Shown here piece after piece: positions 1 to 13,125 of a DNA stretch of 64,000 bases. Numbering within the stretch: position 1 is the stretch's first letter; every line of letters begins with the position of its first letter. Source of the stretch: Xiphydria camelus. Its lineage: Eukaryota > Arthropoda > Insecta > Hymenoptera > Xiphydriidae. Below the pieces are notes generated by a model. That model did no database searches, was not told where the DNA came from, and saw nothing but the letters and a program-made list of their open reading frames with translations. The stretch covers positions 21,748,684-21,812,683 of the forward strand of contig OY783198.1 of the NCBI GenBank assembly GCA_963678675.1, read 5' to 3'. The translations under genes were made by a program, and so were the position numbers.

Positions 1-493
1 GAAGCCGAGCTCCCTGTCGCGACCTTAGGCGACTCGCAGCGCGCCACGTGATCTGATTAGACGGCATTAGCATCGGCAACGTGTATTAATCCCTTCTGGC
101 CGAGGCCCGTGACCATACCGGGCGGCTGGCGCGCGGGCTGCTCCGTATCTGATAAACCGCTCTCGGTAACTCGCCGCGGACTCCAAAGGACGGCCGGCTT
201 CTAATTAGTCCTGCGCCTTTTCGGCGATCCCGATTCCCTTTCGGGCGAGAGTCGCCTCGGATGTTGATACGTGTGAAGAGAAATGTCGGATTAAATAACT
301 CGTAGGGGATTAACCGTCGACTGGCGTCGTGGCATTTGCATTATGTTGATGGTCTGTTTGAATTGGGGTCTCCAGGACCCCACGATGACAGGTTGAGAGG
401 TAATGAACACTGGTCGTTCAAATGGGACGTGTTGCCGATTTTTTGGCGAAACATTAATCGATACACTGTCCTATTCAAACGGTCCATCGGACG

Positions 494-522
494 CCTCCTC
501 CTCCTCCTCCTCCTCCTCCTCT
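494..522. repeat. (CCT)n microsatellite
   Basis: About nine to ten uninterrupted CCT/TCC triplets in intronic sequence. They produce spurious poly-Ser, poly-Leu and poly-Arg frames on both strands. Confidence 0.95.
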
Positions 523-2628
523 TCCGTATCTGCATTTGGCGAGAGGAGAGACGCGATTAACATAAATGTAAATGACTCACAAATTTACGCACGCGTGCGC
601 GTTAACCGTTGGTTAAGCACGAGAATGTTTCGAGCCTCGTTATGGTAATGTTTACGTTTACCTCGCAAGAGACGTGTCACGGATGACGTTTCGGTATTTC
701 GGGAATGTGACGTAATATAGGGAGTCCGTCGGCCCGCATGTCCAGGTAAATCTAGATTATTCGTGAAAGTAATCGAACAGTTCGAACTTTGGAATGATAG
801 CCCGAATGCAGTTCAATAACGATTATCTCTATATATGCATTTTTTAGTTACATCGACGAAGAATTGCGATTGGTGAATTATTAACGCGAGTGCATCGAAT
901 CGTTGTTGCAGTTTTGAGCGATATTTTCTCTCCCTATGATTATTTTTATATATAAATATTCATGGAAATAATTTTTTTTTTATATAGCACGAGTGCAGTT
1001 CCCGCTTATTCCCCTCACATTTTTTCTCCACAGTTAATCGTATCACGGGAAAATAATTGCTAGTGTCAACAAAATATTTTTCGAATCAGAAACATGATGC
1101 GCTAAAGATTTACATAATAAAAATACAGATTCTTGGCCAAAGAATTCTTGATGAAAAAATACCTTCGTTGGGACAAGAAATTCTTCCCGTCCGAAAAAAA
1201 AAACAATGCTTGAGCCTATCAAATATTTTTTATACGGAAGAAACCATGGCTTTTACTCGAAGAGAACCCTTTTTTAGCACCAGCAATATTATTTCTCAGG
1301 GAATCGAAAACCACGTCATATGAACCGGCCCGTAACTCTAAATTATTCGAAAAATACCCCGGCAAAATAATAGGTATACGCACCCTCCCGCCTCTCGCAA
1401 CCTATCTCAATTTCGCAATCGCCTTATCACGCGTATTATTACACGGTTCGGCCCACCCGGCCGACTCCCGACGCCCACGTGCTTCTCGCTTACCTGTCCG
1501 ACCTTATTCGGACACCTTCTCCGTCGCCCACCGACCGACTTTGTCGGCCGGGAGGGAGACGCGAGGTCCCCTCCGTACGCGTACACGCGAGGAGGAGGCC
1601 CTCGTCCTCTACTCGCTCCCTGAGTATAGAGTATCCCCGTGTGCGAAGTGTTGCAACCGGCGCGTTCGAAGTGGGTGCATTTTTAACGTCCCCGCGCCTG
1701 CAACTATAACGTGGGTCTTGCGTAACGCGCCGCGCGACGGTTGTCGCGAAAAACGCGAAATGCGACGGGAAGTCTAGAGCGCGTATACGCGCAAGACGCG
1801 GATGTCGGAGCGACATATGCGGAGCTCTAGTAATTTAGGCTGGGAATTAGTCGATGCCACGATCTTTTTTCATGCGTTTCGTTTAATGGGAGATAACGCG
1901 TAATATTAATTTTTTATTACAGGTATTAGAAATTAAGCGTTCTAAATATTTATCGTGTATTTTATAAATGTTATATTCACTGTATGATTTTGACGTTGTT
2001 TGCCTTGGCGATGCATTGTTCGACGCAACTTTCGACTTTTGCGTTACGGAAGGAGAAACATACGTTTTGTTTTTTTTTCGTCGATTAATTTTTCCTAAAT
2101 ATTTATCTCTCGATCATCCGGATTAATGTTACGCGGGATTCACTCGTCAGTTTTTTCTTGTTTAGAAAACCGCATCGTGCTCGAATATTTACGCTCAACG
2201 AGCACGTTTTCACGTTTCCGTGTACAGCGCAAAGTGCCGATTGGACTTTACTGGTATTTACATACCTATACGTATGCGCACACTTTCCGTAACGGTCGAA
2301 TCGACAGTACTATACTCGCGAGCATCGCACATTGCATCGTCTTATCACGATCGGAATAAATGTATTTTCTACTTTTCACGCTTTCCACGCAGCACTGGAA
2401 ATACGTCAAGGTATGCGTCCCTTCGACCTTTATACGTGGTTTTACCCCTTCTCTTTTTTTCGTCACGTTTCAGCGATTTTCTACGACCCGGTAAACGACT
2501 TTGTTACGAGTTACGCTGAAAAAAAAATCGTGCAAGAATTTTTCAATATTTTCAAATTATTATTAATTTTTTATGTGAAAATGGCATCTAAACTAACTGT
2601 TAATCGTTCAGAAATTAATTAGATCGTA

Positions 2629-2722
2629 TTTAACCGGTAACCGGTGACGTACTTTTTTTGTTCCATAAACACCAATATGTAAAGGAGTCTTTCAGACTCC
2701 ACATCACCGGTTACGGGTTAAA
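2629..2722. repeat. Short inverted-repeat element with nested hairpin
   Basis: Arms of about 21 bp at 2629-2649 and 2702-2722 (TTTAACCGGTAACCGGTG against TTTAACCCGTAACCGGTG on the other strand) enclose about 52 bp. A second perfect 7-bp stem (GGAGTCT TTC AGACTCC) lies just inside the right arm at 2684-2700. It is either a tiny MITE or a structured intronic element; it shows no coding potential. Confidence 0.6.
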
Positions 2723-4812
2723 ATGTCAGAAAAATCATCGCTAAATTGTTTTTCGAACGCGCAAAATTTGTTGAAGCCAATCGAGCGCATCTCTCCGAAC
2801 CCGACCTCAGACGGGCGTTACCTACATTGTCGCTCGTACTCAGCGATAGCGCAACGCGTCGAGCCCCGGGAATGGCAATGAGAGGAGCCTAGACTCATCG
2901 ATAGTACGAACACTCGTCGTCGTTTACGGGTCGTAATCGCTAATGTTCATTTGCACGCACGTCCGTCCCGTGACTTCTCGCGATGACGCGAGATATTTGT
3001 TTCGTACGAGCGAGACGTAGCGATCCTCGACATTCGGCGGAGCGCGCGAAGAATCAACACGGTCGCTTCGCGATTGCCGAGCCGTAAATAATTTGTATAC
3101 CGTTGACGAGAGATATTACAATATTTCTCTGCAAGCGATACAGCATCGCTCCGTGAAAATTACAATCGCCGTTGCTTCGTGGAAGTCGTATCAAAAATGT
3201 TCGACTTTCATTTCTTGTCGGTTTATCGATTTTCATTTGAAATAATAAAACAAGCGCGGAGAGAACTGCCTACGCCAATGCGGAAGCAGATACGGAAGCG
3301 TACGGCGCGCTACGTAGCATATATTCACTTCCGGTTCATTCGTCACATCTCGAATACGTTCGCACGCTCTCTCGTCCCTATTATTCTTTCCCTTTCTTTC
3401 ATTTTCTGATCGACTCGCGAGAGTTACGGGACGTCCGACCAAATTCGCCCCTCCTCGCCCCGTTTATAACACGGTGTCGGTTTCTTCTTCCATTTTCAGA
3501 CTTACACGTGCCTGCACGTGTGCGTCGTCGTCAACAATCAACCGTGCTGCTCTCCGACTGTAAGTCATCGGCTTATCTCTCGTCCGTTGGATTTTGTTTT
3601 TTCGTTTTGTCGTAGCTTAATTCTCCCTTTTGTCGTCATTTGTTGCGTTTGTAATTTATGGATAATAATCGGGCGGATGATTTCGAATGAGGTCTGAGGC
3701 GATTCTCCATTTCCTGACTTACCGATCTGTCGATTTCTTCGAAGGGCCAATTAAAAGTTGATACCGCTCGAATCCTCATTCGATCCATCCATTCAATTAG
3801 CATCGTTTGAGAGTGAATAACCGAACGTTTGTATGATATTTCGTTAGTATCGGCACCTCACGATTCGTTAAACGTTCCTCGAACGCCCGCTCGCACGTTT
3901 CCACTCGCTTATCCTCTCATTACCGCCAATTATTTCCCCGCCTTTTCGCATTGTCGTTCCGCCGCACCTTCATTTCCACGCTTATCTACCACCTCTCCGT
4001 TCCATTCTCCTCGGTTCTTTATCGCCTCTCATAATTTAACCTGCATTATCCCGCCGCTCGCCGCCTCGTTTTTCCAAGCAAAAAATGAACGAGGCCGCAA
4101 TGGCGCGTATTTCAAGGTCGATTATTTTTTAATCGGTACATTTTTGATCGTCCTTCTCGGGAAACTTTAATTAGAGGAAGATACGATCTTCGTAAAGCGT
4201 TGAATGAATTTCGACCTAAAGTTCATAAATTAAGAGATAATCGTGATTTAAACGCGCATGCTACCTTTTTCTCTCTTTGTATCCTTTACAACCCTCTTCC
4301 TTCCCTCCGCACCTTTCGCCTCGCCATAAATAGCAGCTGGTCCTATTATCGCACCCAGCTGTACCCTCATTTTTTTTTCGCCCCTTCATTATTCCTACCT
4401 CACCCGACACGCCATCACTTTTTTCGTCCTTTCGCATATTCTTTCGCAGGAGCCGTGCAATTATAACGTCATCGCCATCGTTTGCTGTCCGCCTCGTGTA
4501 TTTTTTTTTTCATCCGATTTCTCGCGTATAATCTACATTTACCGCAGCGTTATTTCTGCATTTATCACTTGTTTTCTCGCTTTTACGGCAATCGTAGGTA
4601 GCGCGGGTGCGTTACACACGGTGCGTATGTACAAGCGCGCAACGCGCCGCGGTTATCACCCGGAGCGCGATTGCACATTAATGCACCGCGCCCCGCCGTA
4701 GCCTAGTTTCGCCTTTATGACCGGGGCGCGACTTTAGCGCGCTCTTTACGCGCCTTCGCGCCGGGACAAACGGCCCTCATTAATCTTCCCCCTCTCCGGG
4801 AACTTGTTACAG

Positions 4813-4902
4813 GCGAGCAGACATGTCGGAGACCTCTTCGAGGACCTGCGGGACGGGCACAATCTCATCTCCCTGCTGGAAGTGCTCTCCGGCGAGCATC
4901 TT
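4813..4902 (+). CDS. shot: shot exon: CH1 middle part
   Basis: A 90-nt exon, phase 0 at both ends, between acceptor TTGTTACAG and donor GTGAGTAT. It encodes 30 residues including HVGDLFEDLRDGHNLISLL, the highly conserved core helix of the first calponin-homology domain of spectraplakins and plectin. CH1 carries the main actin-binding surface of the tandem CH module. The upstream part of CH1 is outside the window, and the next exon (7771) continues directly with [10 protein letters not shown]. Confidence 0.95.
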
Positions 4903-5445
4903 GTGAGTATATCGTTATTTGCTTGTTCCATTTCCATTTTTTTTATTTTTATGACGGAGAAAAAAATGTACAGCGCTCCAAAGTTGGTAAATTTCGAGCT
5001 TCCGGATTTCTTAGACTTCTCTTCTTAACGACTCGACTACCTTAACGACGTTCGATGCGATTCGATTTGACGTATAGGCCTGTTTTTTTTTTACACACGT
5101 CTTACCTACGATTCGTCTCGCTCGCTCGCGCTCCTTCCGCGGGAGACCTCGACTTTGAGTAATGATCCGTCGGAGAGTCGGGGCCGCGATGAATTTTTAA
5201 TTCGTCGCTAATCAAACTCGTATTAATCACGGGGTGGCTCGCTGACGGGCCGACGTCCCTCGGATTAATCGACCGGCGGCTACGCTTCGCGAAGACCGAT
5301 CCTCCACTCGCGACTGATCTTGGCTTTGCTTGCGTTGTTGCTTTACATCTCGAAGGAACTGCTGTAGCCGCGATGTTATAATTAAGAGAGTTGACTTCGA
5401 TCGCGATTATATCGCGAACCGTGGACTCTTCGAGAAAATCGGTAC

Positions 5446-5545
5446 AGTGCTTTTTTGAAGATCACGTTTCGATCTACAAAAACTCTCCCGTCGGCTTTGG
5501 TCGTACGGTTGATAGATAACGAGATAATCGCAATCGAAGCGAGTC
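5446..5545. repeat. Dispersed intronic repeat, copy 1
   Basis: This is collinear with 17738-17834. Shared blocks, in order, are AGTGCTTTTTTG, TCGATCTACAAAAA and GAGATAATCGC followed by GAAGCGA. The spacing is similar in both copies. Its family is unknown, and it may be an old transposon fragment or a conserved intronic element. Confidence 0.55.
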
Positions 5546-7207
5546 GTTATATCGAGTGAATTAGAGTAGACTATTTTTCCGATCCAATTGTCTTGAAACA
5601 AAATAATAGACTCTTTCACAATTTCCGGAAATCCATCAGTCTCGACACATCGACGAGTCAATTCAAAACCCGCGAGACACCGCCGCGAGCAAGACCGCGG
5701 ACAATTCTTCGGCAACGCTCGCCTCGCGCGACGTTGCGCCCGCGTGGAGCACTCCCGGTAGAGGCAGCGAGAGAAACGGTCAGAGGCCGTCGCGGCGCGT
5801 TAATTGAATACCGACGTGTGGCGCGCGCGTTGCAAAATCGACCGGGCTTTCGTAACGCTCGGCGCGAGTAGGAACCGGAAGTTACGGTGCTCGCAACGTC
5901 GCGTTACATCGTGAGTATATCGGGGCGATTTAGTCGGTTCGAGGTCGGCGGTGGCAAGGTCGTTCCGCGCGCGTTCACCGGAAGGAAAAGTGCTCCTCCT
6001 TATCGCTCCGGTAATTTCGCGCCGATTTTTCCCTCGGAAAGAACACGCCGTCTGCGTGCGAACACGAACGGAATTGAATATCGCGTGCGCGCGATATATC
6101 GTACGCCTCTAAATGCACCTTCCTACGTTAAATAGAAAATTGCATAGTTTCTCTCTCCTGCAATTTGCTCCGTTTGCTAGTAGAAAATAATTTTTTTTTA
6201 TATCCTTCATTTTTCAAAGCTGACGAAATTAGGAAATGAGATACACGACGATTCGTCTTTAATTATTGTTCCGCTTAGGTCAAGAAAATATTTTCATTGT
6301 AAACACATCTTCCGTCTCGCGTTTCCAACGCGCGCGACGATAGGGTAACTCGGCACGAGATAACGCGGGTGCTGCGCTTGATGACTCGCGGAATTAGAAA
6401 TTACCATTTCTCCAATATTACCGCGCGTGTCCGACTCCGGACGCCTCCGATTACCGAATCCAATTGGATTATCCAATAACGGCGCCGGCGTTCTCTCGCT
6501 CCTCGCGGCGCGCGAACGAAGAAGCGCAGTGCGGACCGTTCTATATCTGCGCTTTATAACGAGCGAGGCGGTTGTCGGGGTGTGTAATATCTCCGCAGAT
6601 AGTTTCAACGGTGATGAGGGTAGGTCGTAACGGCGATGGCCTTGAAAACTTAATATCAATGTCCATTCGATCTTGCCAATTAATTAGCAATTATTAAAAT
6701 TACAGCCAAGCATTTATATGTCGAATAACAGATTACTAAGAAATGTTTCGAATTTTCTAATTCATTCGGAAACACATACAAATAAAATAATCCTATCAGG
6801 AAAAATCGAAGTTCAACGTTCCTCTTGCTTATTTCTCCAAGGAATCGCGCTAAACTCGTTCGCTTGCGCGTTCGCACCGCGATGAGCGATTACGTCGCGC
6901 ATACCTGGAATCGCGCGAAGTTCATTCGCGTTTCGTTGCGTGGTGCCGATTGCACATGGACGCGCCTGTGAATCACGTTTTATCACTATTATTATATACC
7001 ATTACCAAGCGATCACTCATTGAACGTATAAGCTCGGTCTCGGACGCTGTTATTGTAATACCTGTAGACGTGTGAGTTCGAACTTTCCTTTACTTTGTTG
7101 TCGCGCTCGCCTCACGAGTTTGCTCGGCGATGGTTAATAAAGAAAGAGAGCGACGAGACGGTTCTCCATTCCTTGAACGGATCTTGCGGTACCGGATTGT
7201 GTATGGA

Positions 7208-7440
7208 TCCACGGAAAAAAATAAATTGTAGCATTTACAATGTTTGTGATAAATTCCTGGACAAGGCCAATTTATTGTTACGATAACTACAATTTCAGTA
7301 ATAATTATAGTAAAATGTGTAGCAGTTGCAAGTGTTGCTGCCATTTTTACTAACATGTAGTTATCGTAACAATAAATTGGACTCGTCCCGAAATTTATCA
7401 CAAACTTTGCGAATATTACGATTTATTTTTTCCGCGTGGA
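7208..7440. mobile_element. Foldback MITE-like element
   Basis: Two arms of about 85 bp (7208-7291 and about 7356-7440) are inverted copies. Both outer ends read TCCACG then a purine run. Both inner ends read AATTTATTGTTACGATAA then CTACA, and GTTTGTGATAAATT is shared in between. About 64 bp separate the arms. There is no reading frame of note, so a non-autonomous DNA-transposon derivative is the simplest reading. Confidence 0.75.
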
Positions 7441-7770
7441 AAAGGAAAGGCTCCCCTTTTCACACTTTTCCACGAAATCCCGCAAAGCTGTCTCCCGGTT
7501 TGTTACGCGGTACCGATTACGAGACGCGCCCACCGCTCATCCTCGCGCGTGGTTGAGGAACGCGCGTCTTCGCGTGAGCCGCGCATACGAACCGGTTTCC
7601 CCGAGCCTCTTTACGCGCCGCTCGCCACTTTGTTTCGCGACTCGATCGAGGAGTTTAATCCTGTATCGCCGCGTAACGAGCGCAAGAGCGTAAATAAACG
7701 CGATATACGTACAGTGTGATACGTATAAATATGCGTAGGAGTCTGATCTATAATTTTCCCTTCCACACAG

Positions 7771-7941
7771 CCACGGGAGAGGGGCCGAATGCGTTTCCAC
7801 ATGCTGCAGAACGTGCAGATGGCCCTCGACTTTCTGCGCTACAAAAAGATCAAGCTGGTCAACATCCGCGCCGAGGACATCGTCGACGGCAATCCTAAAC
7901 TCACCCTCGGTCTCATCTGGACCATCATCCTCCACTTCCAG
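7771..7941 (+). CDS. shot: shot exon: CH1 C-terminal part
   Basis: A 171-nt exon, phase 0 at both ends, between acceptor TTCCACACAG and donor GTAAGTGC. It encodes 57 residues, starting [16 protein letters not shown], passing through [16 protein letters not shown], and ending [11 protein letters not shown]. This closes CH1, and the HFQ end is the usual boundary to the CH1-CH2 linker. It normally joins the CH2 exon 20.6 kb downstream (28531). Confidence 0.97.
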
Positions 7942-10189
7942 GTAAGTGCGGCGATTTTTTTTGTCTAGCCTTGTGTTAATTTGCGCTGTTCGGAAATTTA
8001 TTTCGACCAGTTATTGCTCACCGACGGCTCCGTACTGCAATCTCACGATTCGACCGTTAAAGTCTCGCCACTTGGAAATCGTAAATTGATCCTGGCAAGT
8101 CGTAGTTAAAAAATTCTCGCACCTCACCGAGGAAAGTAACACGTAGCTCTTTCACTCGGACGAATTTTATTCGATCGATTATTTTTGTACATAGATATAG
8201 TTCACGTTTGTCCGTATCAAAAAATCTTGATTTGTGGCTTCGATTCGCACGAAGACGTTTTTTAATACGCGCTGAGGAAGCATTGAATATCAATCTCAAC
8301 GACATCTCTACAGATATAAAATCTCTCGAGATGAAATTTCGTGGGGTCATTTCAACGGTAGGATTTATTATAATAAAGTAGGTAGGCGGGTACTCGTATC
8401 CTCCACACGGTCGTTCTCAGAACCACGGTTCAAGCTGATCGCGACCGCGTGCGTCCTCACCGCGGCAGGAATTCGATTATCGGATCTCGTATCTCCGCCC
8501 CGATCGATCGATAAGAGTTTCGACGGTGCCAACGGCCTCCGTGGCCGCGCGCTGGTACACTTGCAGCGTGCGAATGCCGAGGAAAGGGCGAAGAGGGAGG
8601 GAAGTCGGTGAATGCGTAGTAATACGCGAACGGGGCTCTGAATAGGGGAGGGAAAGATATTGATCTCATGAAGTCCTTTTACAATTGAAGTCGTATCGAT
8701 GAAAATGCAGTGGTACTACAATTTTATTGTACGCAGAATTTTAATCGTCCTGTATGAATATTTTTTTTCACTAAATTGTCGTTTATACGGCATGTTTCCT
8801 CCATAAAATGCTCCTGTTAATTTGTCTATACGTTGCGACGTGGAACCCGCCATATAGTGCATCGCGAGTGCCGCGGAAACGCGGTGCAACGCGCGCGAGG
8901 GTGGCACACTCGGCCAGGCCGCGGCGCGGCCTTTTAAATTCGTCCCGCATACAAATTGCTACACGGAACCGGTCGCATTCGTTTCGAATTCCGCGCCCGA
9001 CGCGATGCCGAGCGCGCCCCACCGATTTGTGTTGCTCCGTCTCGCCGAAATTCTAATAATAAAAACGTCCGCTCTTCCCGAGCGCTCACGGTATACGAAG
9101 AGCCACGGCTCAACTGCTTTACGTAAATCCTCCTCGACGTTCTCCGCTTCGAGTCGTCATTGCGATTCTTCCCCCGCGCGCGACCAGCTCGAGAAAAGAG
9201 TTGGCTGTAAATCGTTTTCTACGGAAATCGAAGGCCCGAAGACTTTCGAGAAATGTTCTTTTATCCTGCAAGAAATGGCGCGCACTTCTCTGCTGCAGTC
9301 GGTGCAGCGTCGCCTCTGCGTCGCATCCTCTCTCGCTCTCTTCATCGAGGCATCGCCGGCGTTGCACGCGTGCAAAAAGCCAACCGACTAACCGAGTTAC
9401 GCGAACATGAAGGCGACCAGTGTTCGAGCTAGGCTCGGCGTGTAATAACGGATCATTTGTCTTGACGGGGGTTCGCTCGGGAATTCGTCGCTATCAAATA
9501 ATTCGATCGCTTCGGTTCGGTCGCGCTACATTTGCGGGTAAACGGTGGTAGCCACGAAGCGCTCGACGCGAGGGATGCGTTTCCTTTATCGTCGATTTGA
9601 TTCTTTATTATCAGTTTTCATTGCCGGGTTAATTAGCGTCTGGCGGATCGGTCGTCGTTTTTATTTTGTCCCGCTGGAGAGACTTCGCTTCTTTGTCTCG
9701 AGCAATTCGAAGACGGACCACACGCGGAAGTGAATGTGCGTGCATCATTTCTTTGCGGTTTCGTAGTAAAGAGGTCGATCTCGAAGATTCGCGCGATTTA
9801 CTTTTATTCCATGCTCGTGGAAAATATTTCATTCAGGTTTGATTGAGGTTTGAAAGGAATAATTCAATATTGCCGATATTTGATGAACTTTATTCTCATT
9901 CGATTTTTCTAGAGATTTAAAGAATGCGAAAAATCCGTCCGAAACCGTAACTTCAATCGGTGATCGTTTTTACAGAGTCGAGTCTAACGAATCCCCGTGG
10001 GAAAACCCGATCTTTCCCCTCGATATTTTTCATTCAGCGAACGTATTCGATGTATTAGGAATTTTGGAAACCCCTCCGCCGACGTCCGCCCCTCTTCCAG
10101 TTAGGGTAGACGTACATTCTCTCTAATGTGTAACAACGCGTGCGAACGACCCGATTCTAATCGTACGTTCTTTTTTTTTCGCGCCGCAG

Positions 10190-10204
10190 AGGTGGCGACG
10201 CAAG
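10190..10204 (+). CDS. shot: Candidate 15-nt microexon in the CH1-CH2 linker
   Basis: Nine T residues and CGCGCCGCAG precede AGGTGGCGACGCAAG, and GTAAGTTC follows at once. The 15 nt are phase 0 on both sides, so inclusion would add RWRRK between HFQ (7941) and ISD (28531). Vertebrate plectin also has a 15-nt alternative exon in its actin-binding domain, but at a different position, before the exon matching 4813. No transcript evidence is available, so this remains a candidate. Confidence 0.35.
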
Positions 10205-11966
10205 GTAAGTTCCCACTTTTACCTCGTAGTCGTTGTACCTATATCCGAGATGGATCGCGCGAGAAGAGTGCGTACTCGCGCTGGTACTCGCGTTCCTTGC
10301 TTCACGACCGGCAACACCTTTCCGGATAACCGCGAACCCCTGCATTATCGACTGCTCTCTTTCTCGTCCGCTGCTCTCCGCTGTACCGACCCGAGCTCGT
10401 TGATCCGCTTGCTTGAGAACTCGCAGCATGGATGGCGCCACTCGTGTTTCCCGCCACTCTCGTAACCATCTTCTAGGTATAAAGTTTCTCAATTAGTTTC
10501 TTAATCGAGATCTAATCTTAATCGAGATTCCAGGTGAAATTTTATTTTTCATCTATCCAATGTGTGTGTGGAGGGTCTTTGATTTAATTTACCGGATTCA
10601 TCGGTCAATTAGATTTCGATTGAGAAATTAATTTAGAAACCTATCTAACGGTAGAATTTATTAATTCGGGTGTACGCTGTCTTGCTCTCTTTTTGTCTTT
10701 GCGTACATTTGCGTTAAGCCACGATCGTGAAATTATCCGTATCCGAGAATTGGTGTAAATTTCTCTTTAGCCGGGTGTTCACTGATTGCAAAATCGAGTC
10801 GAAATAAAATCGGTTCGGCTCTGATTCTTTTGTCGGAAGAACGACGATTTCAGAGCTTTCGAATGTCGTCTCAGTGTCGAACAGGTATAATTCTACGGGA
10901 TGGAAACCAGTGGCGAATACAGATGCGACTTCTGTCGACCGTGTTCTTCGAGTTCCCTTTGTCGGTCAAGGTGGCCGTTCGAGTAGTAAATACTCGTACG
11001 CGAGGAGCAGTCCTAATGAATAAAATGTCGCAATGCCCGCGTATGTTCTCCAGCGCGACTTCCAGTCGACGCGACGTTTCGTAATACGTACACGATATAC
11101 AGCGGGGTCGATTGTCGACGTAGTAGTGTCTCTATCCGATTTTACGCCTCGAATCGAACTTACTTTTTTTTTTCATCAGGGAAGAATCAAATTCTCTCGA
11201 CTATTTCAATCGGCCTCCGACAACCGCTACCAATCGTGACATTCAGAGGCCAGGCGTTATAATTACCAATATCCGACCGATACAAACGCGGAGTCGAACC
11301 CAAAACTCTGAGGAAAAAAACGCATCGCGGTTTCCCGGAAGGGGAGGGGGGACACCTCGACGTCGATCTCCTTTTACGGACTTTCGCGGAATCTCGCTCG
11401 GCCGCGCGTGGGCGAGAAATCCCGCGCCGGTGGGCGACCGACGTTGTTTCGTTATGATTATGCAAATCGGAGGCGATCGACGCGGCGGTAATCGGTGCGG
11501 GCTTCCGGCTGCGAGCCTAATTCCGCGCGATTCTACGAGATCGTGGACGGATGGATCGTTATTGATTTTTTTTTCTTGACAAACCAAACGAGGCGCGGTG
11601 CGACAAGGTCGGTGTGTTTATCATCGAGGAACCAGAATGCGATGCCGAGACGGAGGATGAATGGAAACGCTCGAATTCTCACGTTTGGCTCTTTCCATAC
11701 CTCCGCTGCCGCGCGGCGTCCGGTCACGCCCACGTCCGACCGGTCGGGAATCGCCTTTCGCGGTGGTTATCGAGTTTCACGTCGAGTTAGATTCCCCGTA
11801 ATCCGTCGCGACTCTCGCTAATTCGTTTAAAGCCGGCCGCTCGAATCGATAGTTTTCACGGAAGCGACTTTGTTGCACTCGGGAGTGTGGCTGTAAACTC
11901 TGTCTTTGATTTATATTTACCGGGTTTTGACATATCATTTGTCGAGGATCTCGATTTTAGAATACG

Positions 11967-12507
11967 CATGGTGGCCACTCAGCTGGAAAACCGGGAAATG
12001 TCAGGGAATTCGATCAGTCGGGGAAATATAAGGGGATTTTGTCGGTGGTCAGGGAATTTTTGATAAATCTAGAGGGTTTTCAATTCTTGTAGTAACTTTG
12101 ATAAGAATTATTATATCACGTTAACCTAATCCTGAGTAGTAATGAGCTATTGAAATATAGACACAACACGTATCCGTGTACTTAAAAATTATAATCTAAT
12201 GTAAATACAACCGTGCATTCATATTGTTCTCATACTCATGTAGTTCAAATAAACGCTTGCGTGATAAGTGTGATAACTGATAAATATCAACATATTTCAG
12301 AATTATTCGGTATAATAATTTTGGCATGTCAATTTTATCCCTCACCCGATTATTCTTACAAGATATGGAATATTCTGATTAGGACAAACATGTAAACATT
12401 TTTTTTCTATGTATCCACTATATCATTGCTGTATTTCAATCGTTTCTTTACATCTTGCAAGTTAAAAAGTCAGAGAATTTTGTGAGCGAAATTGTGTGGC
12501 CACCATG
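11967..12507. mobile_element. Non-autonomous TIR element with CATGGTGGCCAC ends
   Basis: Perfect 12-bp inverted ends lie at 11967-11978 and 12496-12507. Inside the left end is a cluster of CCGGGAAA, GTCAGGGAATT and CGGGGAAAT motifs, and just inside the right end is AAAAAGTCAGAGAATTTT. The interior is AT-rich and non-coding, unlike the CpG-rich flanks. I could not define a target-site duplication. The superfamily is uncertain. Confidence 0.65.
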
Positions 12508-13125
12508 ATATAAGTAAACCAGGCATTTTCGAGTGACAGAGTGTGATAAGTACAATCGGGCTTCGCGATGATAATTGTATACAGGATACTCGGTAGATCT
12601 CTGATGCGTTGTCGGCTCCCCCGTAAACAGAGAGTCCACATCGCGATGCCGATTGCGAAAGAGACCGCGCGACTCATCGAAGTTGGGCTAGGTCAAACCC
12701 GGTGTACTTCGTGTTCTATTCTCTCTGGTATTTTTTCTCGTTATTATCCTCTCGCATCTGACGTCACCGCGTGACATCACCCGCCAGAACGGCACGGTGA
12801 GGTGGTTTTTGTTACGCGAGAAGCGTGTCCTGTTTAGGGAGAGGCTGCGGTTCGGAAAGCCGTCGTATCCCGGCTAACGCGAATTTCTCGACTCCTCGAG
12901 CTAAGTGTGCATGTACAGGGTAACGGCATTTCAATTGGAATCCGTATTGTATCGTTCGATTCTAATTTTTCCTTTTTGTTTCATTCGATGTGTCGATAAA
13001 AGCGAGGCGAGAAGTGTGTCATCTCGGCTACCGTTTGTCTTTATGTAGATTAAAATAGCGATAAGAAAATTGGAGGTTGAATCGTAATTTTAACGGTACA
13101 TACAAAGCAATAGAAGTGACGCTGC

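Larger units (their letters stand above)
1..4812 (+). other. shot: Intron of shot upstream of the second half of CH1
   Basis: No exon is convincingly supported here. The preceding exon, ending with the KTFTKWVN-type CH1 helix, must lie upstream. Only short arginine-rich frames are open. The stretch holds a CCT microsatellite (494-522), a short inverted repeat (2629-2722), and an isolated 60-nt stretch with strong splice signals (3500-3559) that is discussed as a finding. Confidence 0.8.
4903..7770 (+). other. shot: Intron between the two CH1 exons
   Basis: A 2.9-kb CpG-rich intron. It contains one copy of a dispersed repeat (about 5446-5545) and a 233-bp foldback element (7208-7440). I see no coding exon in it. 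Confidence 0.85.
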
